DNA from: Gammaproteobacteria bacterium
GTDB taxonomy: Bacteria > Pseudomonadota > Gammaproteobacteria > Steroidobacterales > Steroidobacteraceae
Reading direction: 5' to 3'
Assembly: GCA_028870275.1 (NCBI GenBank)
Contig: JAGWPY010000175.1
Location: 1-54,411, forward strand
Length of the DNA: 54,411 bases
Under the pieces are notes generated by a model. It was not told the origin of the DNA, made no database searches, and saw nothing but the letters and a program-made list of their open reading frames with translations. The first letter of the stretch is position 1, and each line of letters opens with the position of its first letter. The position numbers were made by a program, and so were the translations under genes. Positions 27,469 to 35,508 of the stretch are shown here, piece by piece.

Positions 27469-28593
27469 TCAGGGAACTCGCGCCGTAGCGGCGGTGCGAG
27501 CGTCGTTCGGTCCGCGCACCGATACCGCGCCCTGTCGGTGTAGTTCATCGTCGATCAGCGCGACCAGGTCGTCGTAGGACACTGCGCCGTTCAAGAAGCG
27601 GCCGTCGACGAACGTGCTCGGAGTTCCCGATAGGCCCAGGCGCCGAGCGGCGGCCTGGTCCTTGGCGATGACCGCGGCGGTGGCTGCGGATGACAGGCAG
27701 TCGGCGAACGCTTTCACGTCGAGCCCCAGACGCTTCGCCTTGTCCATGAGACCCGGCACCGCGAGCGAGTCCTGTTCGCGGAACATCAAGTCGTGCATCG
27801 GCCAGAATTTGCCCTGACGGTCGGCGCACACCCCGGCGGCGGCCGCGTGCATCGCCTCGGGATGGATCGATTCCAGCGGTAGATACCGGTAGACGAGCCG
27901 TATCTGGGTCGGATAGGCCTTCAGCAGCCGTTGCAGCTCGGGTTCGAAGCGTCCGCAAAAGGGGCACTGGAAGTCAGAGAATTCGACGATCGTGATCGGC
28001 GCATCGGCGGGACCGCGCACCGGCCCGGTCGCCGCCACGGTCTCGCGGTATGGCGGTAGCGCTTCCGCCACCGAGTATTTGTTCCGCAGGGCCTGCAGGT
28101 AGAGCCGATGCGCGTGCTCAGCCGCCCGTTTGACGAGGTATTGACGCAACTGCGGCGCGACGCGTGCGTAGGGCGCGTCGATCTGACTGCGATGCGCCGC
28201 ATAGAAGGCCTGCATCTGCGCATCGGTGACAGGCGGGATCACCACCGTTGCCAGCAGGGCCGCCGGAGTGGTCTTGCGCGCCGCCGCTTCCAGCGCGAGG
28301 ACCCGCTCATCGACCAGCGTATCGAGTGTCGTCTGCAGGTATGCCGCGCGCTCGCGTGCCGTGTCGAGCGTGATCGTGCGTATCTGGTCGTCGCGCTGCT
28401 CATTCAGTTGATCGAGCTTCGTGCCCGCCTTGGCGAGCAATTGCGCGTAAGGGACGGGCTGTCCGGCGACAGTGGCCACCGGCGCATTCCCCCCCGGCGC
28501 GGTGACCGGCGCCGACCATGCCACGCGCCCGACCGCCAGCGGGATCGCGATCAGAACGGCGACTCGTGAGGCACGACGGGGTACGGGACGCAT
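27469..28593 (-). CDS. DsbA-like thioredoxin-fold protein with SurA/PpiC-like N-terminus
   Basis: 374 residues on the minus strand, converging on the preceding gene with 3 bp between stops. Signal peptide (VAVLIAIPLAVGRVAWSA), then a helical region resembling the chaperone part of SurA/PpiC-type proteins (VATVAGQPVPYAQLLA...VTDAQMQAFYAAH), and a DsbA-type thioredoxin domain with the redox motif C210-P-F-C213 and a cis-Pro site (SGTPSTFVDG). Likely a periplasmic disulfide oxidase or isomerase. The start at 28593 has GAGGA 8 nt upstream; an in-frame start at 28620 lacks one. Neighbouring secreted proteins have paired cysteines, so it may serve them. Confidence 0.85.
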   Translation of the reverse strand: MRPVPRRASRVAVLIAIPLAVGRVAWSAPVTAPGGNAPVATVAGQPVPYAQLLAKAGTKLDQLNEQRDDQIRTITLDTARERAAYLQTTLDTLVDERVLALEAAARKTTPAALLATVVIPPVTDAQMQAFYAAHRSQIDAPYARVAPQLRQYLVKRAAEHAHRLYLQALRNKYSVAEALPPYRETVAATGPVRGPADAPITIVEFSDFQCPFCGRFEPELQRLLKAYPTQIRLVYRYLPLESIHPEAMHAAAAGVCADRQGKFWPMHDLMFREQDSLAVPGLMDKAKRLGLDVKAFADCLSSAATAAVIAKDQAAARRLGLSGTPSTFVDGRFLNGAVSYDDLVALIDDELHRQGAVSVRGPNDARTAATARVP

Positions 28594-28710
28594 GGCGGCT
28601 TTCCTCGACGATAGGTCCATGGGCGGGACGGTCGCGACGATAGCCGCTCGAGGTTACGTCGAGATTGCAGGGACGTGCTCTGGCGCGTGCGAACCGCTCC
28701 GCAGATGCAG

Positions 28711-28765
28711 TTGACATAACGGCATCGACTCGCCGACGTAACCCGGCACATTGTTTGACATAACG
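28711..28765 (+). promoter_or_regulatory. Direct repeats TTGACATAACG ahead of the RHH gene
   Basis: Identical 11-mers at 28711-28721 and 28755-28765, 44 bp apart start to start (about four helical turns). Each contains a TTGACA -35-like hexamer. Position between the DsbA-like and ribbon-helix-helix genes suggests an autoregulatory operator or tandem promoters. Confidence 0.5.
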
Positions 28766-28788
28766 CATGACGCATTGCACATAAAAGG

Positions 28789-28804
28789 TGTGAAATTCGT
28801 CACA
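28789..28804. promoter_or_regulatory. Perfect CRP-type binding site
   Basis: TGTGA-AATTCG-TCACA matches the CRP/Vfr/Clp consensus TGTGA-N6-TCACA without mismatch. It is 81 bp upstream of the RHH gene at 28886, in the region shared with the DsbA-like gene. A possible -10 (TACGAT) lies at 28836-28841, which would put the site near -50. Confidence 0.65.
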
Positions 28805-28885
28805 AATCCACCATTCTGAAGACACACTCGGCGCTTACGATTCCACTCGCTGCAGCGCAGTCAATGTCTGCGATGAGGGAGCGGA

Positions 28886-29428
28886 ATGGTCGAGAAACGC
28901 AAGCAAGCCGTATCGATCCGCCTGAGCGACGGCGACCTTGGCCGGATTCGCCGGATCGCCAAGAGGCTCGGGGTGCGCGATTCGGACGTGATCCGCTTTG
29001 CGATCCGTTCCACGCTGAGTCGGATCGCGCCTCTCTGCGATCCGGAGATCCGCGGCCGTGATCTCGTGCCGGTGCTCGCCGAGGCGGGAGATGAACTGAT
29101 CCGGTTCTTCGACCTCGACTCGCCGCGGCTCGAGAACCTGGTCAACGGCGGAGTCGACGCGGCGAAGCGGGTCGAACGCGCGGACATCGGCCTGCTCGCG
29201 ATGAGCGGGCTGCGCGAGGAGTACCTGGCGATGCGCCTATCGGAACCGAACATGCGCGCGGCAGCGCCGGCACCGCCGCCGACGTTGCGCCATTACCTTT
29301 ACGAGAAATATGTCTATCGAGGCGTCGATGCGCAGTCCGAAGCGGAACGCCGATCCGCGCGAGCCGCGCCGGAATACGAAACAGCCGAGGACGACGAGGG
29401 CGCGAAGCTGCGCGCGGCGGCGTCCTGA
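28886..29428 (+). CDS. Ribbon-helix-helix (CopG/Arc-like) protein
   Basis: 180 residues. The first 50 residues form a ribbon-helix-helix motif: a strand (KQAVSIRLSDGDL) followed by two helices (GRIRRIAKRLGV and DSDVIRFAIRSTLSRI). The remaining 130 residues are charged, without a recognised domain, and end in an acidic/Ala-rich tail. Probably a DNA-binding regulator. RBS GAGGGAG upstream of ATG. It is flanked by a CRP-type site and direct repeats upstream and by a VPLP-CTERM gene and the eps operon downstream, so it could regulate the latter; no toxin gene is adjacent. Confidence 0.8.
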   Translation: MVEKRKQAVSIRLSDGDLGRIRRIAKRLGVRDSDVIRFAIRSTLSRIAPLCDPEIRGRDLVPVLAEAGDELIRFFDLDSPRLENLVNGGVDAAKRVERADIGLLAMSGLREEYLAMRLSEPNMRAAAPAPPPTLRHYLYEKYVYRGVDAQSEAERRSARAAPEYETAEDDEGAKLRAAAS

Positions 29429-29484
29429 GCCCGGTCCGGAATGAACCCGAACACGGCACCTGCATCTTCATCGAGGAGCGAAAC

Positions 29485-29979
29485 ATGAAGCGAAAATGGA
29501 TGTTCCCGGCGGTTTCACTGTTCGTGCTGACCGCGTGTCTACGTTTTGGTGCGGCGCGCGCCGATACCGTCCTGTACGACAGCACCGGACTGATTACCGG
29601 GACGCAAAGCTTCACCCAATCATTCGACCTCTCCGGGCCGGGCACTTTGACCGTGACGCTGAATCCGATCTCCTGGTTCGACGTCCTGCAGAATCTCAAT
29701 GTGCTGCTGTCGACCCCGTCGGGCCTGATCAGCGCGAACCTGGTCGACGGCGTCGAAACGGTGCACTTCGACGGCGGACAGTTGTTCGCGGATTGGTTTG
29801 GAACCGCCAACGGCGCGTACAAGATCGGCGCGTACGGACTCACGATCAGCTATCGTCCCGACTCCGTCACGCCGGTGCCCCTGCCGCTGTCGTTCGTACT
29901 CCTGTTCTCGGGCCTCACGCTGCTGCTGATCCACCGTCGGCCGGCCCGATCGCCGGCAGAACGGCTGTTCCTCGGCTGA
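29485..29979 (+). CDS. Probable VPLP-CTERM exosortase substrate
   Basis: 164 residues. Signal peptide (about 1-26), a short beta-rich body (VLYDSTGLITGTQSFTQSFDL...), and a C-terminal sorting signal: VPLPL at residues 131-135, a hydrophobic helix (SFVLLFSGLTLLLI) and a basic cluster HRR. It differs from the strict VPLPA-CTERM pattern by Leu for Ala and by a further 13 residues after the Arg pair. ATG has GAGGAG 8 nt upstream. It lies 56 bp after the RHH gene and directly ahead of the eps operon. Confidence 0.78.
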   Translation: MKRKWMFPAVSLFVLTACLRFGAARADTVLYDSTGLITGTQSFTQSFDLSGPGTLTVTLNPISWFDVLQNLNVLLSTPSGLISANLVDGVETVHFDGGQLFADWFGTANGAYKIGAYGLTISYRPDSVTPVPLPLSFVLLFSGLTLLLIHRRPARSPAERLFLG

Positions 29980-30062
29980 CGACGCCGCGACCGGGTGTCT
30001 GAATTGCGGGCTGACGAATGCCCGACATATGTCACACGAACGTCGGCGTCTGCAATGAAACT

Positions 30063-30084
30063 CTCACATGCCGCCCCTAGACTC
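30063..30084 (+). promoter_or_regulatory. Promoter-like motif CTCAC-N8-CCTAGACTC upstream of epsE
   Basis: The same TCAC-N8-CCTAGACTC arrangement occurs at 50833-50854 ahead of prsT. TAGACT could be a -10 element; the transcript would then begin near 30090, consistent with the TTG start at 30120. Confidence 0.45.
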
Positions 30085-30119
30085 GCGCCATGAGAGTGGT
30101 TTTAGCGGAGGGCATCGCG

Positions 30120-30779
30120 TTGCAGCGTCCGATCCTGCGTTTCCCGATCGACTCGTTTGGCCGTCGGCAGGCGCGCCTGTGCGCGCTGATCGTCGGCGCG
30201 ATCGCCCTTATGGGCGGATCCGTCGGCGCGCTGGCCGGGCCGCAGGTCTCGTCCACCTTAGCCTCGCAGACCGCGCCGAGCCTCGATTCGCGTCGCGACG
30301 CTTATCACCTGCAGCCGGGTGACGTGCTGCAGATCGAGGTCTGGCAAGAGAAGGACCTGCAGCGCGACGTACTAATCCGACCCGACGGTGGCATCTCGTT
30401 CCCCCTCGCCGGGGAGTTGACCGCCGCAGGCCGAACGGTCGCCGAACTCGACGAAATGATCGAACAGCGCATCCGCAAGTACGTTCCGGCTGCGGTGGTC
30501 ACGGTCGCCGTCAAATCGACCGCAGGTAACCGAATCTTCGTGATCGGCAAAGTGCAGCGTCCGGGCGACTTTCCGCTGATCGGCCCGACCGACGTGCTGC
30601 AAGCACTCGCCCTGGCGGGAGGCGGCACGCCGTTCGCGAACATGAACGACATTCGTATCCTACGGCGCAACGGCGATCGCCAAACCGCGAAGGAATTTCG
30701 CTATGGCGACGTCGAACGAGGCCGCAATCTTCAGCAGAACATCCTGCTGCATGGCGGTGATACGGTTGTCGTGCCATGA
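30120..30779 (+). CDS. epsE: EpsE-type polysaccharide export protein (Wza-like)
   Basis: About 219 residues in the polysaccharide export (Poly_export/SLBB) family that forms the outer-membrane/periplasmic conduit for exopolysaccharide. The domain runs from YHLQPGDVLQIEVWQEKDLQRD through an SLBB-like part (IFVIGKVQRPGDFPLIGPTDVLQALALAGG) to GDTVVVP. A signal-like hydrophobic stretch precedes it; no lipobox Cys is seen, unlike many relatives. TTG 30120 is chosen because GGAGGG (30107-30112) lies 7 nt upstream; ATG 30090 is in frame but has no ribosome site. Its stop overlaps the next start by 4 bp (ATGA). Confidence 0.88.
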   Translation: MQRPILRFPIDSFGRRQARLCALIVGAIALMGGSVGALAGPQVSSTLASQTAPSLDSRRDAYHLQPGDVLQIEVWQEKDLQRDVLIRPDGGISFPLAGELTAAGRTVAELDEMIEQRIRKYVPAAVVTVAVKSTAGNRIFVIGKVQRPGDFPLIGPTDVLQALALAGGGTPFANMNDIRILRRNGDRQTAKEFRYGDVERGRNLQQNILLHGGDTVVVP

Positions 30780-31993
30780 CCGCGGCGCGTCTCGCGCCGC
30801 TCTGCCTGCTTGCGACGGCGATGGGCATGAGCGCTAGCTCGCTCGCCGGAGTCTTCGGGATCGAGCCCACGCTCGGAATCGCCGGAGACTACGCTACCAA
30901 CCCCGCGCTGCTCAGTCCGGCGAGCGCGGCCGAATCGCACGCCGTTTTCACGCTCGATGCGCCCACCAGCTATGTCGGCGACCAAATCAAGTGGTCGCTG
31001 GTACCGCAGGTCCGCTTGAGCGACGCACGCGGCTACGCGACGGTCGATTCCGACTATGGACGGCTGACGGTCCGCGGCGAATACAGGACGCCGCGCACAC
31101 TCTGGTCGCTGACGACGAACTTGTCGCGCGATTCGAGCCTCTACCGGGACTATCTGACCAACGGCGGCGCCGGTGTGCGGCGCGATACCGTCTCGGCCGA
31201 CGGAAAATGGCTGCGTCATGTGACCGAGCGGCTCGACCTCAGTGTCGATGCGAACGCCCAGCGTGTTCAATACGGTGCGCCGAGCGGAGTCGGTCTGCTC
31301 ACGGACTACCGCTACGGCAGCGTCGACTCCGAGGTCGATTGGCTAGCCACCGAGCGCGACAAGCTGAATCTGGCCGTCGGCGTCGGCCGCTACGACTCGC
31401 TCGACCACGCGACCGTGAGCCGCAGCGCGAACGCGCAAATGGGCTATATACGATCCATTGGCGCCCTCTGGACGATGACGATCAACGGCGGGTATTCGCG
31501 CGCCAGTAACGATGCGCGACTCCTCCAGCCGCTGCTGGTGTTCACCGGCAGCGGCTTCGTGGTGCAGACGCAAAGCGTGCGCTACCACTCGAGGCAGACC
31601 GGGACCGTCTATTCGTTCGATCTGAAGCGGGGCGCCCAACGCTGGTCGGTCGACGTTCTGGCCTCGCGCCAGCTCGCGCCGAGCGGCTTCGCGTATCTGT
31701 CCCGCGAGGACGTCTATCAGGTGCGAACCGACTACTCCTTGAGCGAGCGCGTCACGTTAGCCGGCGACCTGCGCCGCACGCGCTATCAGAATCCGATCTC
31801 AACCGGGGGCAACTATCGACTCACCGTGGACGACGCCGAACTGTCGATGGCCTATCGCTGGACGCGGCGCTGGACCCTGACCTTGAGCGGTTCGAAAGTC
31901 CTCGAGCACGTGTCGACGCCCTCGCAGCGCATTGACTCGTCGACGGTGAGGGTGGGGCTGACCCGCCAGTTCGATTGGAGAACCTTGCCATGA
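30776..31993 (+). CDS. epsL: EpsL-type outer-membrane beta-barrel, exosortase-associated
   Basis: 405 residues. Signal peptide (about 1-24, ending SSLA), then a barrel with the pattern GIAGDYATNPALLS seen near the mature N-terminus of EpsL and related PEP-CTERM-locus barrels, and alternating aromatic strands to the end. It is thought to act with EpsE in exporting exopolysaccharide across the outer membrane. It overlaps epsE and epsF by 4 bp each, which shows translational coupling. Confidence 0.83.
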   Translation: MTAARLAPLCLLATAMGMSASSLAGVFGIEPTLGIAGDYATNPALLSPASAAESHAVFTLDAPTSYVGDQIKWSLVPQVRLSDARGYATVDSDYGRLTVRGEYRTPRTLWSLTTNLSRDSSLYRDYLTNGGAGVRRDTVSADGKWLRHVTERLDLSVDANAQRVQYGAPSGVGLLTDYRYGSVDSEVDWLATERDKLNLAVGVGRYDSLDHATVSRSANAQMGYIRSIGALWTMTINGGYSRASNDARLLQPLLVFTGSGFVVQTQSVRYHSRQTGTVYSFDLKRGAQRWSVDVLASRQLAPSGFAYLSREDVYQVRTDYSLSERVTLAGDLRRTRYQNPISTGGNYRLTVDDAELSMAYRWTRRWTLTLSGSKVLEHVSTPSQRIDSSTVRVGLTRQFDWRTLP

Positions 31994-33762
31994 TGGACTC
32001 CGAGGCGATGCCGAACGCAACTACCGACGTCGCCCTTGGCGATCGTCTGTCCGCCTACTGGAGACGACGGCGCAGCTTTTTCGCCGTCGCCGGGATCGCA
32101 GGCGCAGTCGCGCTGCTGATCGTCCTGCTCTGGCCGCCGACCTACCGGTCGGCGGCGACGATCCTGATCGAGCACCAGGAAATTCCCCAGGACCTCGTGC
32201 ATTCGGCGATCACCTCGTACGCCGACCAACGGATTCAGGCCATCAGCCAGCGAGTCATGACCAGCGAGAACCTGATGTCGCTGATCCAGCGCTACGATCT
32301 CTATGCGGATCTGCGCCGCAAGGAACCGCGCGAGGTGGTGGTCGCTCAGATGCGCAAGGACGTCGGCCTGCACATGATCACCGCCGACGTCATCGATCCG
32401 CGCAGCGGCCGGCCCACCGAGGCGACCATCGCCTTCTCGGTTTCCTACGAGAACCGCTCGCCCGATCTTGCGCTCAAGGTCGCGAACGAGCTCACGACCC
32501 TCTACCTCAACGAGAACCTCACCAACAGGATCCAGCTGGCCCGCCAGACCGAAACGTTCTTCAAGGGAGAGGTCGCCCGGCAGGCGCAACAGGTCGATGC
32601 CCTCGATCGTCAGCTCGCGGGATACAAGGAGAAGCACAGCAAGGATCTGCCGGATCTCGCGCTGCTCAACCTCGAGTCGCTGCAAAGGACCGAAACGGAC
32701 CTGCACGACGAAGACAACCGGATTTCGTCGATCGATTCGCGTCGGGTGCTGCTCGAGGCTCAACTCGCGCAGATCGATCCGAACGCGCAGGTCTATACCG
32801 ACACGGGCCAGCGCGTGCTCGGCCCGCGCGAGCGCTTGCGAGCTCTGCAGTCTCAGCTCGCGATCGACGAAGCCCGCTACGCGCCGGACCACCCGGACGT
32901 GATTGCCGAAAAGCGGGAGATCGCCGGCCTGGAGAAGAAACTCGGCGGCACGGGCGACATCGACGACCGCTTGCGCCAGCTGGCCGACGCCAAAGCAAAG
33001 CTCGCGGCCGACCTCGACCGCTACTCCGAGGACTACCCGGACGTGGTTCGGTTGCGCCATCTGGTCGCCTCGCTCGAGGCGCAGATCGCCAAGGCACCGT
33101 CGACCGACAGCGCCCGGGCGGCGGCCGCGGCCCATCCCGACAACCCGGCTTACATCAGCGTCAAGGGTCAGATCGATGCCCTCGACGTCGAACGTGCGAG
33201 CGCCGTGACCAAGCGTGAGGCGCTGCGCAACAAGCTCGCCGACTACGAATCCCGCATCGCCCGTGCGCCAGCGGTGCAGAGGGGCTACGTGGAAATCTCC
33301 CGCAAACTCGAGGCTGCGCAGATCGAGTACCAGCAGTTGCTTGCCAAGCAGACGGAAGCGCGGGTCTCGGAGAATCTCGAGACGGAAGGGCGCGGAGAGA
33401 AGTTCTCGCTGATCGATCCGCCGCAACCGCCAGAACGGCCGGTCTCGCCGAATCGACCGTTGTTGCTCGGGCTCGGCCTGGTGCTCGCCCTCGGACTCGG
33501 TGCCGCAACCGTAGCGTTGCAAGAGGCCTTCGACACCACCGTACGCGATGCGGCCGATCTGCGTCGACTGCTGATGGTGCCGGCGCTCGCCGGCATTCCC
33601 GTGATCACCACCGCCACGGAGCGCGACCGGCAACGTCGCCGGCTCCGTTACGGTTTGGCCGGTACGGCGGCGGCCGTGCTGCTCGCGACCCTCTATGTGC
33701 ACCTGTTCGTGCGGCCCCTCGACGTGGTGTGGGCGGAACTCGTGCGACGCTTTGGAGCCTGA
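31990..33762 (+). CDS. epsF: EpsF-type chain-length determinant (Wzz/PCP family)
   Basis: 590-residue inner-membrane polysaccharide co-polymerase. First transmembrane helix about residues 30-48 (FFAVAGIAGAVALLIVLLW), a Wzz-type periplasmic domain (YRSAATILIEHQEIP), a long coiled coil (about 190-440), a Pro-rich exit into the second helix (PPQPPERPVSPNRPLLLGLGLVLALG) and a third hydrophobic segment near the C-terminus. It controls chain length together with the ATPase encoded next. Start at 31990 is preferred because it forms an ATGA overlap with epsL and has GGAGA 9 nt upstream. Confidence 0.9.
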   Translation: MMDSEAMPNATTDVALGDRLSAYWRRRRSFFAVAGIAGAVALLIVLLWPPTYRSAATILIEHQEIPQDLVHSAITSYADQRIQAISQRVMTSENLMSLIQRYDLYADLRRKEPREVVVAQMRKDVGLHMITADVIDPRSGRPTEATIAFSVSYENRSPDLALKVANELTTLYLNENLTNRIQLARQTETFFKGEVARQAQQVDALDRQLAGYKEKHSKDLPDLALLNLESLQRTETDLHDEDNRISSIDSRRVLLEAQLAQIDPNAQVYTDTGQRVLGPRERLRALQSQLAIDEARYAPDHPDVIAEKREIAGLEKKLGGTGDIDDRLRQLADAKAKLAADLDRYSEDYPDVVRLRHLVASLEAQIAKAPSTDSARAAAAAHPDNPAYISVKGQIDALDVERASAVTKREALRNKLADYESRIARAPAVQRGYVEISRKLEAAQIEYQQLLAKQTEARVSENLETEGRGEKFSLIDPPQPPERPVSPNRPLLLGLGLVLALGLGAATVALQEAFDTTVRDAADLRRLLMVPALAGIPVITTATERDRQRRRLRYGLAGTAAAVLLATLYVHLFVRPLDVVWAELVRRFGA

Positions 33763-33764
33763 CA

Positions 33765-34598
33765 GTGGAACGCATCCGACAAGCTCTCGATCTCGCGCGC
33801 CTCGAGCGCGCCGGTGCGCCCGGGGCGGTCCCCGTCGGCCACGCATACAGCGAGTCCCCGCCAAACACAGCCCCGCCGGCTCGCGTTCCTGCCGCGTTGC
33901 CGCCGATCGTATACACCCGCACCTGCAGTTTTTCGCCGCCCGCGGGCCTACTCGAGCGCAATCGCATCGTCTCGCCCCAGGAGGACTCGCCGGCGGCTTC
34001 CGCCTACCGCATGCTGCGCACCCAGGTGCTGCAGCGGATGGACGTCAACGGCTGGCGCTCGCTCGCTCTGTTCAGTCCGCGCGCCACGGACGGCAAAACC
34101 ACCACCGCCGTGAATCTCGCCTTGGCCCTGGCCAACGACCGGGCACATACCGTCGTACTGGTCGAACTGGATCTGCGCAAGCCGGGAATCGCCGAGCGCT
34201 TCGGACTACATCCGAAACACGGCATCGACGACGCGCTAGCCTCAGGGGTCGCGCTGGAGGATTGCCTCTACCATCCGCAAGGTTTCGATCGGCTGGTGCT
34301 GCTGCCGGCAAGGAGTCCGCTCGCCAACTCGTCGGAGTGGCTCGCTGGCGAACGATGCGCGCAACTGGTGACCGAATTGCGCAATCGCTACACCGACCGA
34401 ATCCTGTTGTTCGACCTGCCGCCGGTGCTCGACGCCGACGACGCGCTCGCCTTCGCGCCGCGAGTGGAAGCCGGTCTGGTGGTCGTCGCCGAGGGTCGCA
34501 CACGCAGGGCGGATCTGGTGCGCACCATCGAAACCCTGCATCGCACTCCTCTGGTCGGAACCGTGCTGAATCGCAGCAGCGGTACGATGGGACTGTGA
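33765..34598 (+). CDS. epsG: EpsG-type BY-kinase-like ATPase, no Tyr tail
   Basis: 277-residue ParA/MinD-like ATPase of the bacterial tyrosine kinase family, partner of EpsF. Walker A is variant (PRATDGKTTT, K111), Walker A' is VELDLRKPG (E134-x-D136 where most BY-kinases have D-x-D), and Walker B is ILLFDLPPVLDADD. The C-terminus (NRSSGTMGL) lacks the tyrosine cluster that BY-kinases autophosphorylate, so kinase activity may be lost or target another protein. GTG 33765 starts 2 bp after epsF and gives the family-typical N-terminal helix (ERIRQALDLARLER). Confidence 0.87.
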   Translation: MERIRQALDLARLERAGAPGAVPVGHAYSESPPNTAPPARVPAALPPIVYTRTCSFSPPAGLLERNRIVSPQEDSPAASAYRMLRTQVLQRMDVNGWRSLALFSPRATDGKTTTAVNLALALANDRAHTVVLVELDLRKPGIAERFGLHPKHGIDDALASGVALEDCLYHPQGFDRLVLLPARSPLANSSEWLAGERCAQLVTELRNRYTDRILLFDLPPVLDADDALAFAPRVEAGLVVVAEGRTRRADLVRTIETLHRTPLVGTVLNRSSGTMGL

Positions 34599-34623
34599 GC
34601 GAGGTCGTCTACGGACGCGGGCC

Positions 34624-35496
34624 ATGTACGAACGCTTCTTCGGTCTGACCGCCAAGCCTTTCGCGCTCACGCCCGATCCGGCCTTCCTCTACCTGTCGCG
34701 CCAGCATGCGATGGCGTTGACGATGCTCGAGTACGGGCTGGAATCACAGGCCTCATTCTCGCTGCTGACCGGCGACGTCGGTTCCGGCAAGACCACTTTG
34801 CTGAGGCGATTACTGCGCAATCTCGGCGATCAGGTGTCGGTCGGACTCATCAGTCACGCCCACGGCCGCTTCCGCTCGATCCACGGATGGGCGCTCTCGG
34901 CGCTCGGCATCGCTCCGGCCGACGACTCGGAAATCGCCATGCACGAGGCGCTGGTCGACAGCTTCATCCGCGAGTACGGCCGGGGACGTCGAACGTTGTT
35001 GATCCTTGACGAGGCGCAAAATCTCTCGCCCGAGGTGCTCGAGGAGCTTCGGCTGCTCTCCAACGTGAATTCGGAGAGCGATCTGGTGTTGCAGATCCTG
35101 CTGGTGGGCCAGCCCGAATTGCGCACCACCTTGATGCGACCGGAACTGCGGCAGTTCGCGCAGCGTATCTCGGTCGACTATCACCTGCGTCCGCTCGATC
35201 GGGAGGAGACGGGCGCCTACGTCCGCCATCGCCTCGCGGTGGCCGGAGGCGATCTGAAACTCTTTCCGGAAGAGGCGATCGGTCTGATCCATCGGTGCAG
35301 CGGCGGGGTACCGCGGCTAGTCAACCAATTGTGCGACATGGCGATGGTCTACGCGTTCGCCGAACAGGCGCGGTCCGTCTCGCTCGGTCTGCTGCATCAG
35401 GTGCTGCGCGACCGGCGCGATGGCCAGGCCCTGCCCATGTTCGAGGTCGCCGATCTGCCCTCCGCGGATGCCTCCCAGCCGGATCGACCCGAGTGA
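34624..35496 (+). CDS. XrtA/PEP-CTERM-locus AAA ATPase (ExeA/GspA-like)
   Basis: 290 residues. The N-terminus MYERFFGLTAKPFALTPDP is characteristic of the putative secretion ATPase of exosortase loci (TIGR03015). Walker A GDVGSGKTT (K56), Walker B LLILDEAQN (D129, E130), and a C-terminal lid (CSGGVPRLVNQLCDMAM). Probably helps assembly or transport of exopolysaccharide or surface proteins; the true role is not established. It lies 25 bp after epsG and 12 bp before the TIGR03790 gene. Confidence 0.92.
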   Translation: MYERFFGLTAKPFALTPDPAFLYLSRQHAMALTMLEYGLESQASFSLLTGDVGSGKTTLLRRLLRNLGDQVSVGLISHAHGRFRSIHGWALSALGIAPADDSEIAMHEALVDSFIREYGRGRRTLLILDEAQNLSPEVLEELRLLSNVNSESDLVLQILLVGQPELRTTLMRPELRQFAQRISVDYHLRPLDREETGAYVRHRLAVAGGDLKLFPEEAIGLIHRCSGGVPRLVNQLCDMAMVYAFAEQARSVSLGLLHQVLRDRRDGQALPMFEVADLPSADASQPDRPE

Positions 35497-35508
35497 GCGA
35501 GCGAGCCG

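Noticed and set aside
28745-28759. Possible sigma-54 promoter (GGCAC-N5-TTG)
   Set aside because: The essential GC of the -12 element is absent (TTGAC), and the site overlaps the direct repeat. No enhancer-type activator is encoded nearby.
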